A stretch of 64,000 bases of DNA from Arsenicicoccus piscis (lineage in GTDB: Bacteria > Actinomycetota > Actinomycetes > Actinomycetales > Dermatophilaceae): contig NZ_JAKZHV010000005.1 in NCBI RefSeq assembly GCF_022568835.1, positions 124,001 to 188,000 of the forward strand, read 5' to 3'. Under the pieces are notes generated by a model. The model had not been told where the DNA came from, searched no databases, and was given only the letters and a program-made list of their open reading frames with translations. Each line of letters starts with the position of its first letter. Position 1 is the first letter of the stretch. Of the stretch, positions 51,801 through 59,094 are shown one piece after another. The position numbers and the translations under genes are program-made.

Positions 51801-53166
51801 GCGGCAGCTCCTCGAGCAGCTCCCACCCGGCGGCGGCCCGCGCGCCCGACGCGTGCACGACGAGCTGCAGGGTGCTCGGCGCACACCAGGTGGCCAGCTG
51901 GGCGGCGAGGGCGCCGGCCAGCGCCCGTGTGGTGGTTGCGGGTCCGACGAGCACCGTCGGGCGGATGAGGTCGAGGACGAGGGGGGCGTCAGGCAGGACC
52001 GGGTGCTGGTCCGACCCGTGCTGGGCGCCGGCGTCGTCGACCGGGCGCGTCACGAAGAGGGCCGGCAGGTCTGCGCGTCCGAGGCGCACCTCGGTAGCTC
52101 GCGGCTCGGCGGCGGGCTGGCACCACAGGCCGGGGGCTCGGTGGTGCGCGGCGGCCCACACGGTGGCGAGATCGGGATGGGTCTCTCGTCGGGCGGCCAG
52201 CTCGGCCGCCACCCGATCACGCACGACCACGTCGGCGGCAGCGATCGCCCGTGCGTGTCGGTGTCGGGTGAAGGCGCCCTGACGTCGCCCGTGCCGCCGG
52301 TCGACCAGCCACCCGACGAAGATCGCCGCCGGGGAGACGAGGCCGAGGACCAGCAGGACCGTCGAGTGCAGGATCCAGGCGGCGACGCCACACATCACGA
52401 GGGGGACCAGCAGGGCCGCCCAGGGAGGTCGGGAGGCGCGGGTCGCGTCCGGTGCCGCGGGGACCGGCACGGGGGAGCGGTCGATCGGCGGTCGAGGCCG
52501 CAGCACGGGGGTGACGACGAGGCGCCCCTGCCCGTCGGGCGTCGGGGACCGGGGTCCGGGCTCGGCCACCGCGAGCGTGAGCACGGTGTCGCCGACCTGC
52601 AGCCGAGAGCCGGCCCGCACGACGGTGGGCTCGCCCGGGACGAGCGGTCCGTCGTCCAGCGTCGTCGTGTTCGGGCCACCGAGGTCGGTCACGAAGACCC
52701 GGTCGGCGGTCACGGCGAGGCGCAGCTGCGTCCGCGACAGGGTCGGGTCGTCCACCTGCACGTGACACTGCGGACCTCGGCCGACGAGCACGTCCCCGAG
52801 GGGAAGGGGTCTACAGACTCCGGCCGCTGGACCCTCGCTGACTCGAAGCTCGACGACCGTGCGGGCTGAGGTGGACCCGGCCGAGCCGCACGCAATGGCG
52901 AGGGCCTGCGCCTCGACCCCCGTCGTGAGGACAGCGCCGGTGATCAGCGGCGGATGCCCCAGGGCGCTGTCGGCGTGGACGGGTGCGCCGTCGACGTGCC
53001 ACGGTCCGTCGAGCAGCGCGTCGACCACTCGCGGGTGGGTCTGCCCCAGGACCTGGGTGAGCGGACCGAGGAGATCCCCGAGGTCGGTGCCGCTCCCCGC
53101 CTGGACCACGACCCGGTGCAGCTCAGGACCGGCCGAGGGCGCCAGAACGCGCAGGCGGAGCTCCAT
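48850..53166 (-). CDS. FHA-domain FtsK/SpoIIIE ATPase (EccC/EssC-like), stand-alone
   Basis: 1438 residues. An N-terminal ubiquitin-like region (1-~100) precedes an FHA domain (about 105-205: VLVGRGPQCHVQVDDPTLSRTQLRL). Two membrane helices (about 250-290) follow, then three P-loop domains. D1 (near 620-830) is intact: GTTGAGKSELLRTLVSG, FVLVDYKGGSAF, LLVVVDEFRML and LATQRP. D2 (near 955, VVGAGRSGRTTLLRTL) and D3 (near 1230, VVGPPGSGRSSALAL) have Arg where the catalytic Lys should be, as in EccC where D2/D3 are regulatory. This is the architecture of type VII secretion motor ATPases, yet no WXG100, EccB, EccD or MycP gene is in the window. Start ATG 53166 has GAGGAGG. Divergent from the tad operon. 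Confidence 0.88.
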   Translation of the reverse strand: MELRLRVLAPSAGPELHRVVVQAGSGTDLGDLLGPLTQVLGQTHPRVVDALLDGPWHVDGAPVHADSALGHPPLITGAVLTTGVEAQALAIACGSAGSTSARTVVELRVSEGPAAGVCRPLPLGDVLVGRGPQCHVQVDDPTLSRTQLRLAVTADRVFVTDLGGPNTTTLDDGPLVPGEPTVVRAGSRLQVGDTVLTLAVAEPGPRSPTPDGQGRLVVTPVLRPRPPIDRSPVPVPAAPDATRASRPPWAALLVPLVMCGVAAWILHSTVLLVLGLVSPAAIFVGWLVDRRHGRRQGAFTRHRHARAIAAADVVVRDRVAAELAARRETHPDLATVWAAAHHRAPGLWCQPAAEPRATEVRLGRADLPALFVTRPVDDAGAQHGSDQHPVLPDAPLVLDLIRPTVLVGPATTTRALAGALAAQLATWCAPSTLQLVVHASGARAAAGWELLEELPHATRAAAGGTTPALRLVLVDQLDRLGSWPAEPDHTGQPRTLLLGVARDLAGVPPGVDQLVLLDDEGGAELVRRGTHGTVRLLFRPDLPAPGWLDGVLRALEPLTLADTATERGGLPTSLTLDEIEPLAVADAWQLRVAWAEQRSGLSTAVGVGADGTPVSLDLTADGPHALVAGTTGAGKSELLRTLVSGLALYHGPDDLSFVLVDYKGGSAFAECAQLPHCQGLVTDLDPALAERALASLTAELRRRERLLAAVGAEDLAAYRRTGQQSVNPLPRLLVVVDEFRMLATDLPEFVPGLLKIATVGRSLGVHLVLATQRPAGVVTPDIKANVSARIALRVADVPDSVDVLDVPDAARLPNRAPGRAYFRRGVERPQPFQVAQVSAPAAARRPPVLVRPLDPVSPALAAPSGRGVRPGIDAEPSSGHPTLLSQVVATAQEAARDLPLPPPAWLPPLADLVQWPDLGRRALAEPPPDPGFALLLGLGDHLHELAQRAAWWSPDTHGHLAVVGAGRSGRTTLLRTLALSCSAGRAAGRPGAAVSVHVIDGDDALLDLRALPHVGTIAAGHDTELVARLLRRLLTRARAGAGPGGGSGSGSGTQDDPTILLVDGWSQVIRRAPMRVQSELSDLLTNLLASGPATGVHVAATFDRGFLSSGIGSHFRERLVLALADPTDALLLGLDRPRSTRTVPGRATRVRDRCDLQVALTAPIEPPTGPTGSPTSSTAAFRLAGLPDRVALGRLWSVDEASTDDNRPPWPVGIGEDDTQVGLDLRQRRAALVVGPPGSGRSSALALLAAAQHRPVVLLSGTEALATCWRALAAPAPRWAGRPSEPGVVARLDQLVAEDPDLVVVVDDLDQPSGSGGGWGAATGAAEVGADAEALLLGWLATNNAISPKGANNPQGTQSTVLAAATTAATASAYRGLLAELRRHRTGLVLAPSGVLDHEVFGVPVPTVGSARPGRGVVVESSRVTPVQLAHPDGRSPD

Positions 53167-53264
53167 GGTGCCTCCTCACATCGGTCGGGTCGGGCCGGCT
53201 TCTCGCGGTCCAGCGGTGGCCGGCGCGAGCCAGCATGACAACCAGGTCCGACAGACCCCGGAAG

Positions 53265-53273
53265 TTATCCACA
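53265..53273 (+). promoter_or_regulatory. DnaA box TTATCCACA
   Basis: A perfect DnaA box in the 230-base divergent gap between the EccC-like gene and tadA. The gap also has short A/T-rich spots (53262-53290) likely to hold the promoters of both directions. No small ORF was seen. Confidence 0.6.
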
Positions 53274-53396
53274 GGCCAGAAATCTCTTCCCCACGCGACC
53301 CCCGCGGCGGGTGACGATGGGGCCGGCGATGGGCGGCCGCCATGACCAGAGGCGCGCCGGCAAGCCATCCGGGAGACCTGACGTGAGGGGAGGGGC

Positions 53397-54626
53397 ATGA
53401 CAGCGCTAGCCGTCATCGAGTCCGAGGTGCGCGAGCTGATCCGGCGCTCGGGCGTCGATCCGGTGCGCGACCGCTCCGGCGTCGTGACCCTGGTGCGCGA
53501 CGTGATCGACGACTACGAGACGCGCTCGGTCCATGGCGGGCTGCCCCTGCTGCGCGACGTCGACGGTGTGCTGAAGTCGGTGCTGGACTCGGTGTCCGGC
53601 TACGGCCCGCTGCAGCCGTACTTCGACGACCCCCTCGTCGAGGAGATCTGGATCAACGAGCCCACCAAGGTGTTCGTGGCGCGGGCCGGCATCTCCGAGC
53701 TGACCTCGACGATCCTCACCGCCGACGGGGTGCGTGACCTGGTCGAGCGGATGCTCAAGTCCTCCGGCCGCCGCGTGGACCTGTCGTCGCCGTTCGTCGA
53801 CGCGACGCTGCCGGACGGCAGCCGGCTGCACGTCGTGATCCCGGACATCACCCGCGAGCACTGGCAGGTCAACATCCGTCGGTTCGTCGTCAAGGCCACC
53901 CACCTGGACGACCTGGTCCGGCTCGGCACGCTCACCGAGCAGGCGGCCGCCTTCCTCGGGGCCGCCGTCGCCTCGGGCCTCAACGTCTTGGTCGCTGGGG
54001 GCACCCAGGCGGGCAAGACCACCCTGCTGAACTGCCTCGCCGCCGCGATCCCCGCCACCGAGCGGGTGATCACGTGCGAAGAGGTCTTCGAGATGAAGCT
54101 GCCGCTGCGCGACGTCGCGGCCATGCAGTGCCGCCAGCCGTCGCTCGAGGGCACGGGCGAGGTGCCGCTGCGTCGGCTGGTCAAGGAGGCGCTGCGGATG
54201 CGCCCGTCGCGCATCATCGTCGGCGAGGTCCGCCAGGAGGAGAGCCTGGACCTGCTGATCTCGCTGAATTCTGGCGTTCCCGGCATGGCGACCGTGCATG
54301 CCAACTCGGCGCGCGAAGCGATCACCAAGATGTGCACCCTCCCGCTGCTGGCGGGAGAGAACGTCGGCTCGCGGTTCGTGGTGCCGACGGTGGCGTCGAG
54401 CATCGACATCGTCGTCCACGCCGCTCTGGAGCGGGACGGACGGCGGCGGGTGCGCGAGATCGCAGCGGTCCCGGGGCGCGTCGAGGGTGATGTGATCGAG
54501 ATGGCCGAGCTGTTCGTGCAGCGCGACGGTCAGCTCGTGCGCGCCGACGGGTTCCCGCCCCACCTGGACCGCTTCGAGCGGGCCGGCTTCGACGTGGCCG
54601 GGCTGCTGCGGGGGGCGGCCTCGTGA
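53397..54626 (+). CDS. tadA: Tad pilus secretion ATPase TadA/CpaF
   Basis: 409 residues, GspE/TadA family. An N-terminal domain (1-~120) includes LLRDVDGVLKSVLDSVSGYGPLQPYFDDPLVEEIWINEP, typical of CpaF. The catalytic core has Walker A GGTQAGKTTLLNCL (Lys207), Asp box ITCEEVFEMKL, Walker B ALRMRPSRIIVGEVRQEESLDLL and the His box GVPGMATVHANSAREAI. It powers assembly of thin Flp/Tad pili. The ribosome-binding site AGGGGAGGGG precedes ATG 53397. It heads a seven-gene run tadA-tadB-tadC-pilin-tadE-tadE-tadG with 4-base overlaps at several junctions. The divergent EccC-like gene shares its regulatory gap. Confidence 0.95.
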   Translation: MTALAVIESEVRELIRRSGVDPVRDRSGVVTLVRDVIDDYETRSVHGGLPLLRDVDGVLKSVLDSVSGYGPLQPYFDDPLVEEIWINEPTKVFVARAGISELTSTILTADGVRDLVERMLKSSGRRVDLSSPFVDATLPDGSRLHVVIPDITREHWQVNIRRFVVKATHLDDLVRLGTLTEQAAAFLGAAVASGLNVLVAGGTQAGKTTLLNCLAAAIPATERVITCEEVFEMKLPLRDVAAMQCRQPSLEGTGEVPLRRLVKEALRMRPSRIIVGEVRQEESLDLLISLNSGVPGMATVHANSAREAITKMCTLPLLAGENVGSRFVVPTVASSIDIVVHAALERDGRRRVREIAAVPGRVEGDVIEMAELFVQRDGQLVRADGFPPHLDRFERAGFDVAGLLRGAAS

Positions 54627-55489
54627 GCGGCCTGCTCCTCGGTCTGGTCATGGGCCTCGGCCTGTTCTGCATCTACTGGTCCTTCTGGCCGGCCGAGCCG
54701 GAGCCGGTGCGCGGGGGAAGGCACGGTCGGCTGGCGCGCCTCGCCGACGACCTGGCCCAGGCCGAGCTGTGCAGCGTGACCGCCACCCAGCTGGTGATCG
54801 GATCCGTCGTCGTCGGCTTCCTCGTGCTGGCGCTCGTCCTGCTGCTCACCTCGGTGCCGGCGATCGCCGCCTGCTTCGCGGTGATGGCCGGGATGGCGCC
54901 CGTGGTCGCGGTCCGGGCTCGCGCGCGTCGCCGTCGACGGCTGTTGCGCGACGTGTGGCCGGAGGTCGTGGACAACGTGGCGTCGGGGGTGCGGGCCGGG
55001 CTCGCGCTCCCGGAGGCGCTGGCCCAGCTCGGCGTGCGCGGCCCGGAGGCGTTGCGACCGGCGTTTGCGGCGTTCGGTGACGACTACCGCCTCACCGGCC
55101 GCTTCAACGACTGCCTCGACGCGCTCAAGGAACGGCTGAGCGACCCGGTCGCCGACCGGCTCGTCGAGTCCCTGCGCATCGCGCGTGAGGTCGGCGGCAC
55201 CGACCTCGGGACGCTGCTGCGCACCCTGTCGTCCTTCCTGCGCGAGGACGCCCGCACCCGCGCGGAGCTCGAGACCCGCCAGGGCTGGACGGTCAACGCA
55301 GCGCGCCTCGCGGTCGCCTCGCCGTGGCTGGTGCTCGGCACGATGATGCTGCGCCCCTCCTCGGTGGCGGCCTACGGCACCTGGACGGGGGCGCTCGTGC
55401 TGGCGGCCGGGGCAGGAGTCACCCTGCTCGCCTATCACCTCATGGTGCGGATCGGGCGGCTCAGCGAAGAGCCGCGGGTGCTGCGATGA
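54623..55489 (+). CDS. tadB: Tad pilus inner-membrane protein TadB
   Basis: 288 residues, GTG start overlapping tadA by 4 bases. Type II secretion F-domain protein: membrane helix at the N-terminus (about 1-20 LLLGLVMGLGLFCIYWSFW), helices at about 52-70 and 75-95, a cytoplasmic F domain (about 120-235: LRDVWPEVVDNVASGVRAGLALPEALAQLGVRGPEALR, VADRLVESLRIAREVGGTDLGTLLRTLSSFLREDARTR) and two C-terminal helices (about 230-280). Forms the membrane platform together with TadC. The next gene starts inside its stop codon (ATGA). Confidence 0.92.
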   Translation: MSGLLLGLVMGLGLFCIYWSFWPAEPEPVRGGRHGRLARLADDLAQAELCSVTATQLVIGSVVVGFLVLALVLLLTSVPAIAACFAVMAGMAPVVAVRARARRRRRLLRDVWPEVVDNVASGVRAGLALPEALAQLGVRGPEALRPAFAAFGDDYRLTGRFNDCLDALKERLSDPVADRLVESLRIAREVGGTDLGTLLRTLSSFLREDARTRAELETRQGWTVNAARLAVASPWLVLGTMMLRPSSVAAYGTWTGALVLAAGAGVTLLAYHLMVRIGRLSEEPRVLR

Positions 55490-56439
55490 GTCCGATCCTC
55501 GCGACGGCCGGCTGGTCCTGGACCGGGGCGCTCTGCGGCCTGCTGGTCTCGACCGGGCTGCTGGTCACCTGGCACCGGCTCCCCCTCCGGCGCCGACTCA
55601 CCCTCGCCGACCGGGTCGAGCCCTACCTGCGTGACGCCACGCCACCGAGCGCGCTGCTCGGCCGCACCGACGCCCGGCGGGTGTCCGCGCGCTGGCCGTG
55701 GCTCGACGACGTCGTGCGGCGATGGGCCGACCGGATCGAGCGGGTCCTCGGTGGCGCCGACAGCGTGCGTCGCCGGCAGCTGCGGTGCGGCCGACCTGCC
55801 GACGTGGACGCCTTCCGCGCCGAGCAGGTGGTCTGGGGCGCGGTGGCCGGCGGGGTCGGACTCGTCGTCGCCCTCGTCGTGGTGCTGCAGACCGACGCGT
55901 CACCCATCGGGATGGCCCTGCTCGTGCTGGTCGCGACCGGCTGCGGCGTGGTCGCCAAGGACCAGGCCCTCACCCGTGAGGTGGCCCGCCGCGAGGCGCT
56001 GATGCTCGTCGAGTTCCCCACCATCGCCGAGCTGCTGGCCCTGGCGATCGGTGCAGGGGAAGGCGCCAGCGGGGCTCTCGAGCGAGTGTGTCGCCTCTCG
56101 AGCGGTGAGCTGTCCCACGAGCTCCGGTTGTGCCTCGCCGACGCTCGGGCGGGGCTCAGCCTGCCGGCGGCGCTGCACCTGCTCGCCGATCGCACCGGCC
56201 TGCCGAGCCTCGCCCGCTTCGTCGAGGGCATCGTCGTCGCCGTCGAGCGCGGCACCCCGCTGGCCGACGTCATGCGCGCGCAGGCCCAGGACGTGCGCGA
56301 GGAGAGTCGACGGGCCGTCATGGAGGAGGGCGGGCGCAAGGAGATCGCCATGATGATCCCCGTCGTCTTCCTGATCCTCCCGGTGACCGTCGTGTTCGCC
56401 GTCTTCCCCGGCCTTGCCCTGCTGCAGATCACCGTCTAG
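55486..56439 (+). CDS. tadC: Tad pilus inner-membrane protein TadC
   Basis: 317 residues from ATG 55486. N-terminal helix (about 7-27), a second pair near 122-160 (VVWGAVAGGVGLVVALVVVLQ, IGMALLVLVATGCGVVA), the F domain (about 170-280: EALMLVEFPTIAELLALAIGAGEGASGALERV, LADRTGLPSLARFVEGIVVAVERGTPLADVMRAQAQDVREESRR) and a C-terminal helix (about 294-315 IAMMIPVVFLILPVTVVFAVFPGLALLQ). Partner of TadB. The gap of 59 bases to the pilin gene contains the ribosome-binding site AAGGAGA and might hold a promoter for higher pilin expression. Confidence 0.92.
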   Translation: MSPILATAGWSWTGALCGLLVSTGLLVTWHRLPLRRRLTLADRVEPYLRDATPPSALLGRTDARRVSARWPWLDDVVRRWADRIERVLGGADSVRRRQLRCGRPADVDAFRAEQVVWGAVAGGVGLVVALVVVLQTDASPIGMALLVLVATGCGVVAKDQALTREVARREALMLVEFPTIAELLALAIGAGEGASGALERVCRLSSGELSHELRLCLADARAGLSLPAALHLLADRTGLPSLARFVEGIVVAVERGTPLADVMRAQAQDVREESRRAVMEEGGRKEIAMMIPVVFLILPVTVVFAVFPGLALLQITV

Positions 56440-56498
56440 CAATGCTTCCGTCCTTTCAGTCCAGCACGATCAGTTCCGTTCCACCACAAGGAGATCCG

Positions 56499-56762
56499 AT
56501 GTCACTCACCACCTCGACCGACCGCCCGGGTGCCGTCACGGCAGTCACCGCGGCCTGCGCGGCGACCCTCGGCGCGACCCTGCACGTCCTGGGCGCACGC
56601 CTCGACGCCCTGCGGTCCGAGGACGCACGCGAGCGCGGTGACGTGCCGGGCTGGGTCATGATCACCCTGATGACGGCCGGCCTGGTGGCGGCGCTCGCCC
56701 TCGTCGCGCAGCCCGCCCTCACCGCCATGTTCGAGCGCGCGATGGCCAAGGTCGGCGGCTGA
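56499..56762 (+). CDS. Flp-type pilin candidate
   Basis: 87 residues from ATG 56499 (AAGGAGA 6 bases upstream, the strongest ribosome-binding site of the operon, as expected for a structural subunit). A leader-like region of ~50 residues ends at EDARERGDVPGWVMITLMTAGLVAALALVAQPALTAMF, a single hydrophobic helix typical of actinobacterial Flp-like pilins. The processing site would lie near ERGDVPG; the canonical +5 Glu of prepilins is not evident, so cleavage is uncertain. No prepilin peptidase (TadV/CpaA) gene is in this window. Confidence 0.72.
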   Translation: MSLTTSTDRPGAVTAVTAACAATLGATLHVLGARLDALRSEDARERGDVPGWVMITLMTAGLVAALALVAQPALTAMFERAMAKVGG

Positions 56763-56763
56763 C

Positions 56764-57150
56764 ATGTCGTTGCGGCCGGACGACGAGCGCGGGTCGGCCG
56801 TCGCCGAGTTCGCCCTCGTCGCCGGCCTGGTCGCCCTGATCTTCATGGCAGTCCTGCAGCTCGGTCTGGCGCTGCACATCCGAAACACGTTGCTGCAGTG
56901 CGCCGTCGAGGGCGCTCGCTACGGCGCGCGCGCCGACGTCGCTGACGGTGCAGCGGTCGGGCGGGCCCAGACGCTCATCCGCGACTTCACGACGGACGCC
57001 TACGCCGGTGACGTGAGCGAGCGGACGACGACCGTCGGAGGCTCGCAGGTGGTCGAGGTCACCGTGCGCGCACCGCTGCCGGTGATCGGCACCCTCGGAC
57101 CGCCGGGCGTCGTGACGGTGCAGGGCCGCGCCTACAAGGAGGGGCAGTGA
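56764..57150 (+). CDS. tadE: TadE-family pseudopilin
   Basis: 128 residues starting 1 base after the pilin gene. N-terminal DERGSAVAEFALVAGLVALIFMAVLQLGLALHIRNTLLQCAVEGARYGAR is the TadE signature: a short leader, Glu at the fifth position of the helix, then a globular part with a Cys. The remainder (DVADGAAVGRAQTLIRDF ... VVEVTVRAPLPVIGTLGPPGVVTVQGRAY) is beta-rich. TadE pseudopilins are needed for Flp pilus biogenesis. Stop overlaps the next start by 4 bases. Confidence 0.9.
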   Translation: MSLRPDDERGSAVAEFALVAGLVALIFMAVLQLGLALHIRNTLLQCAVEGARYGARADVADGAAVGRAQTLIRDFTTDAYAGDVSERTTTVGGSQVVEVTVRAPLPVIGTLGPPGVVTVQGRAYKEGQ

Positions 57151-57641
57151 CGGCGCGGTCGGACGGTGCGCGACGACGGTGGCTCGGGCGCGCATCCGAC
57201 GAGGGCAGCGCCTCGCTCGAGTTCATCGCCGTGGCGGTGCTCCTGCTCGTGCCGCTGATCTACCTCATCGGGACGCTCGCGCGGGTGCAGGCGGCGACCT
57301 ACGCCGCAGCCGGAGCCGCGCGCGACGCCGGTCGGCTGTTCGTCGCAGCTCCCGACGAGGGAGCAGCGCAGTCGGCGGCGCAGGCGGCGTCCCGTATCGT
57401 CCTCGACGACTACGGGTTCGCCGACTCCGGCACCACGCAGGTGCGCTGTCTCGGCTCGCCCTGCCTCGCGCCGGACGCCAAGGTCCAGGTCGAGGTCCGC
57501 ATCCAGGTAGACCTCCCGCTGATCCCTCGCTTCGTCCGCGGCGCGGTGCCCCTCGCCATCCCGGTGACGGCCAGCCACGTCGCCAGCGTCGACCGCTACG
57601 GGGTGGCCGCTCAGGACGCGGGCCAAGGGGCTGCGCCGTGA
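57147..57641 (+). CDS. TadE-like pseudopilin 2
   Basis: 164 residues, GTG start overlapping tadE. DEGSASLEFIAVAVLLLVPLIYLIGTLARVQAATYAAAGAARDAGRLFVAAPDEG has the TadE/TadG N-terminal pattern with Glu after the leader and a single helix. Two Cys (near 103 and 108, CLGSPC) may form a small disulfide loop. The C-terminal region is strand-rich (AKVQVEVRIQVDLPLIPRFVRGAVPLAIPVTASHVASVDRYG). A second minor pilin of the Tad system. Its stop overlaps tadG by 4 bases. Confidence 0.85.
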   Translation: MTARSDGARRRWLGRASDEGSASLEFIAVAVLLLVPLIYLIGTLARVQAATYAAAGAARDAGRLFVAAPDEGAAQSAAQAASRIVLDDYGFADSGTTQVRCLGSPCLAPDAKVQVEVRIQVDLPLIPRFVRGAVPLAIPVTASHVASVDRYGVAAQDAGQGAAP

Positions 57642-58183
57642 TCGGCGCGCTGACCCGGCTCGCCGCCCGGGTGTGCGACCCCCTGGCCACCAGAGCCCGC
57701 TGCCGTCTGGGCGCCCTCCGGCACCCGCGGACGGACGAGGCAGAGAGCGGTCAGATCTCTTTGCTGTCACTGGGATTCGCGCTGGTGGCGATCATGCTCA
57801 TCATCGTCGGGGTCGACATCACCGCGGTGCAGCTGGCCCGCACCCAGCTGTGGGACGCAGCGGACGGTGCGGCGCTGGACGCCGCGGACTCGCTGAGCGA
57901 GCAGACGGTCTACGCCGGTGGTCTCGGGGTGCGACTCCCGCTCGACACCGCGCGGGTGGCAGGAGCCGCCAGCGACTACCTCTCGGTCGACCGGCGGCCG
58001 CGCCTGGTCGACTCGTGGAGCCTCGGCGGTGCCACCGGGAGCCCGGACGGCGAGACGGCCGTCGTCCAGCTGGTCGGCCACGTCGAGCTGCCGATGCTCG
58101 GTCAGGTGGTCTCGGCGTTCTCCGGCGGCGTCACAGTCACCGTCACCTCCCGGGCGCGCTCCACGGTGCTCGACGCTCCCTAG
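57638..58183 (+). CDS. TadG-like pilus assembly protein
   Basis: 181 residues from GTG 57638. After a ~35-residue basic leader comes ESGQISLLSLGFALVAIMLIIVGVDITAVQLARTQLWDAADGAALDAADSLSEQTVYA, the N-terminal TadG (PF13400) pattern. The outside part is short compared with full-length TadG (no von Willebrand A domain). It completes the tad operon. Its stop codon (58181-58183) overlaps the stop of the convergent gntR gene by two bases. Confidence 0.85.
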   Translation: MIGALTRLAARVCDPLATRARCRLGALRHPRTDEAESGQISLLSLGFALVAIMLIIVGVDITAVQLARTQLWDAADGAALDAADSLSEQTVYAGGLGVRLPLDTARVAGAASDYLSVDRRPRLVDSWSLGGATGSPDGETAVVQLVGHVELPMLGQVVSAFSGGVTVTVTSRARSTVLDAP

Positions 58184-58947
58184 TCGCCCTCCATCGCAGC
58201 CTGGGCCTCGTCGATGATCTGCTCGGTGGCGGCCCGGGCCGCGGCGGGGTCGCCGGCCAGCACCGCCTGGGCGAGGTCGCCGTGCAGGCGCACGGCGTCG
58301 GGGTTGGGCTCGGCGGGCACCAGCTGATGGTGGGTGCGACCCGCGAGCACCTCCTCGACGACGGCGTGCAGCGCGGCGAACATCTCGTTGCCCGACGCCT
58401 GCAGCAGGGTCCGGTGGAAGAGGACGTCGGCGGCGAGGTAGGCCTCGAGGTCGCCGGAGCGGGCGTGCCGGGTCATCCCCATCACGGCGCCGGTGAGGTC
58501 GGCGCACTGCGCGGGCGTCGCGTGGGTCGCCGCCAGCTCGGCCGCCACCGGCTCGAAGCCGCGGCGCAGCTGAGACAGCGACCGCAGCTGGTCGTGCCGC
58601 TCGGCCGAGTCGAGCCGCCAGCGAATGAGCAAGGGGGAGAAGACGTTCCACTCCTCGCGCGGGCAGACGCCGACGCCGACGCGACGGCGGCTGCGCACCA
58701 TGCCGAGCGACTCCAGCACCCGCACGGCCTCGCGGATCACCGAGCGGGAGGCACCGAGCCGACTCTCCAGCTCGTCCGTCGCCAGCACCGAGCCCACGGG
58801 GAAGTCGCCGCGCACGATCGCCGTGCCCAGCCGGTCTACGACGGTGGCGTGCAGGCCCCCCTGCAGGCCGCCGGTCGCGCCCCTCTGCGGGTCGCTGGGG
58901 AGCGACCCGCCGCGGGCCTCGGGCGCCGGTGCCGTGGTCATGCGCAC
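58180..58947 (-). CDS. FadR-subfamily GntR regulator, probable gluconate regulator
   Basis: 255 residues. N-terminal winged helix (about 33-98: ATVVDRLGTAIVRGDFPVGSVLATDELESRLGASRSVIREAVRVLESLGMVRSRRRVGVGV) and C-terminal FCD effector domain (about 115-245; ELAATHATPAQCADLTGAVMGM and LFHRTLLQASGNEMFAALHAVVEEVL with the His/Asp metal-binding pattern). Divergent from gntP, 147 bases away, so it likely controls that permease in response to gluconate or a related sugar acid. Start GTG 58947 (AGG 7 bases upstream) or ATG 58941. Possible operator: CAT-N4-ATG at 58992-59001, weak evidence. Confidence 0.88.
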   Translation of the reverse strand: MRMTTAPAPEARGGSLPSDPQRGATGGLQGGLHATVVDRLGTAIVRGDFPVGSVLATDELESRLGASRSVIREAVRVLESLGMVRSRRRVGVGVCPREEWNVFSPLLIRWRLDSAERHDQLRSLSQLRRGFEPVAAELAATHATPAQCADLTGAVMGMTRHARSGDLEAYLAADVLFHRTLLQASGNEMFAALHAVVEEVLAGRTHHQLVPAEPNPDAVRLHGDLAQAVLAGDPAAARAATEQIIDEAQAAMEGD

Positions 58948-59041
58948 AGTGTTACCTACGCAGCCGAGAGGCGCGCGTCGGTGTCAAAAAGCATACGAAT
59001 GGGTGGCCAGGGCTTGAAAGAGCGGCCCTTTGGCTGCACTC

Positions 59042-59075
59042 TGGTGGGCAGCCGGGCGCACCGAAGCGCCCACCA
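59042..59075 (+). repeat. Inverted repeat in the gntP leader
   Basis: TGGTGGGC (59042-59049) and GCCCACCA (59068-59075) form an 8-bp perfect stem with an 18-base loop, ending 19 bases before the gntP ATG. It may be an operator of the divergent GntR regulator or an RNA hairpin near the ribosome-binding site (AAAGG, 59081-59085). Confidence 0.55.
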
Positions 59076-59094
59076 AGACCCAAAGGTCCCCCTC

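Noticed and set aside
48850..53166. Complete type VII secretion locus
   Set aside because: No WXG100, EccB, EccD, EccE or mycosin genes were found on either side, so only the ATPase is reported.
58992..59001. CATACGAATG as GntR operator
   Set aside because: Only three base pairs of symmetry; too weak to list as a site by itself.
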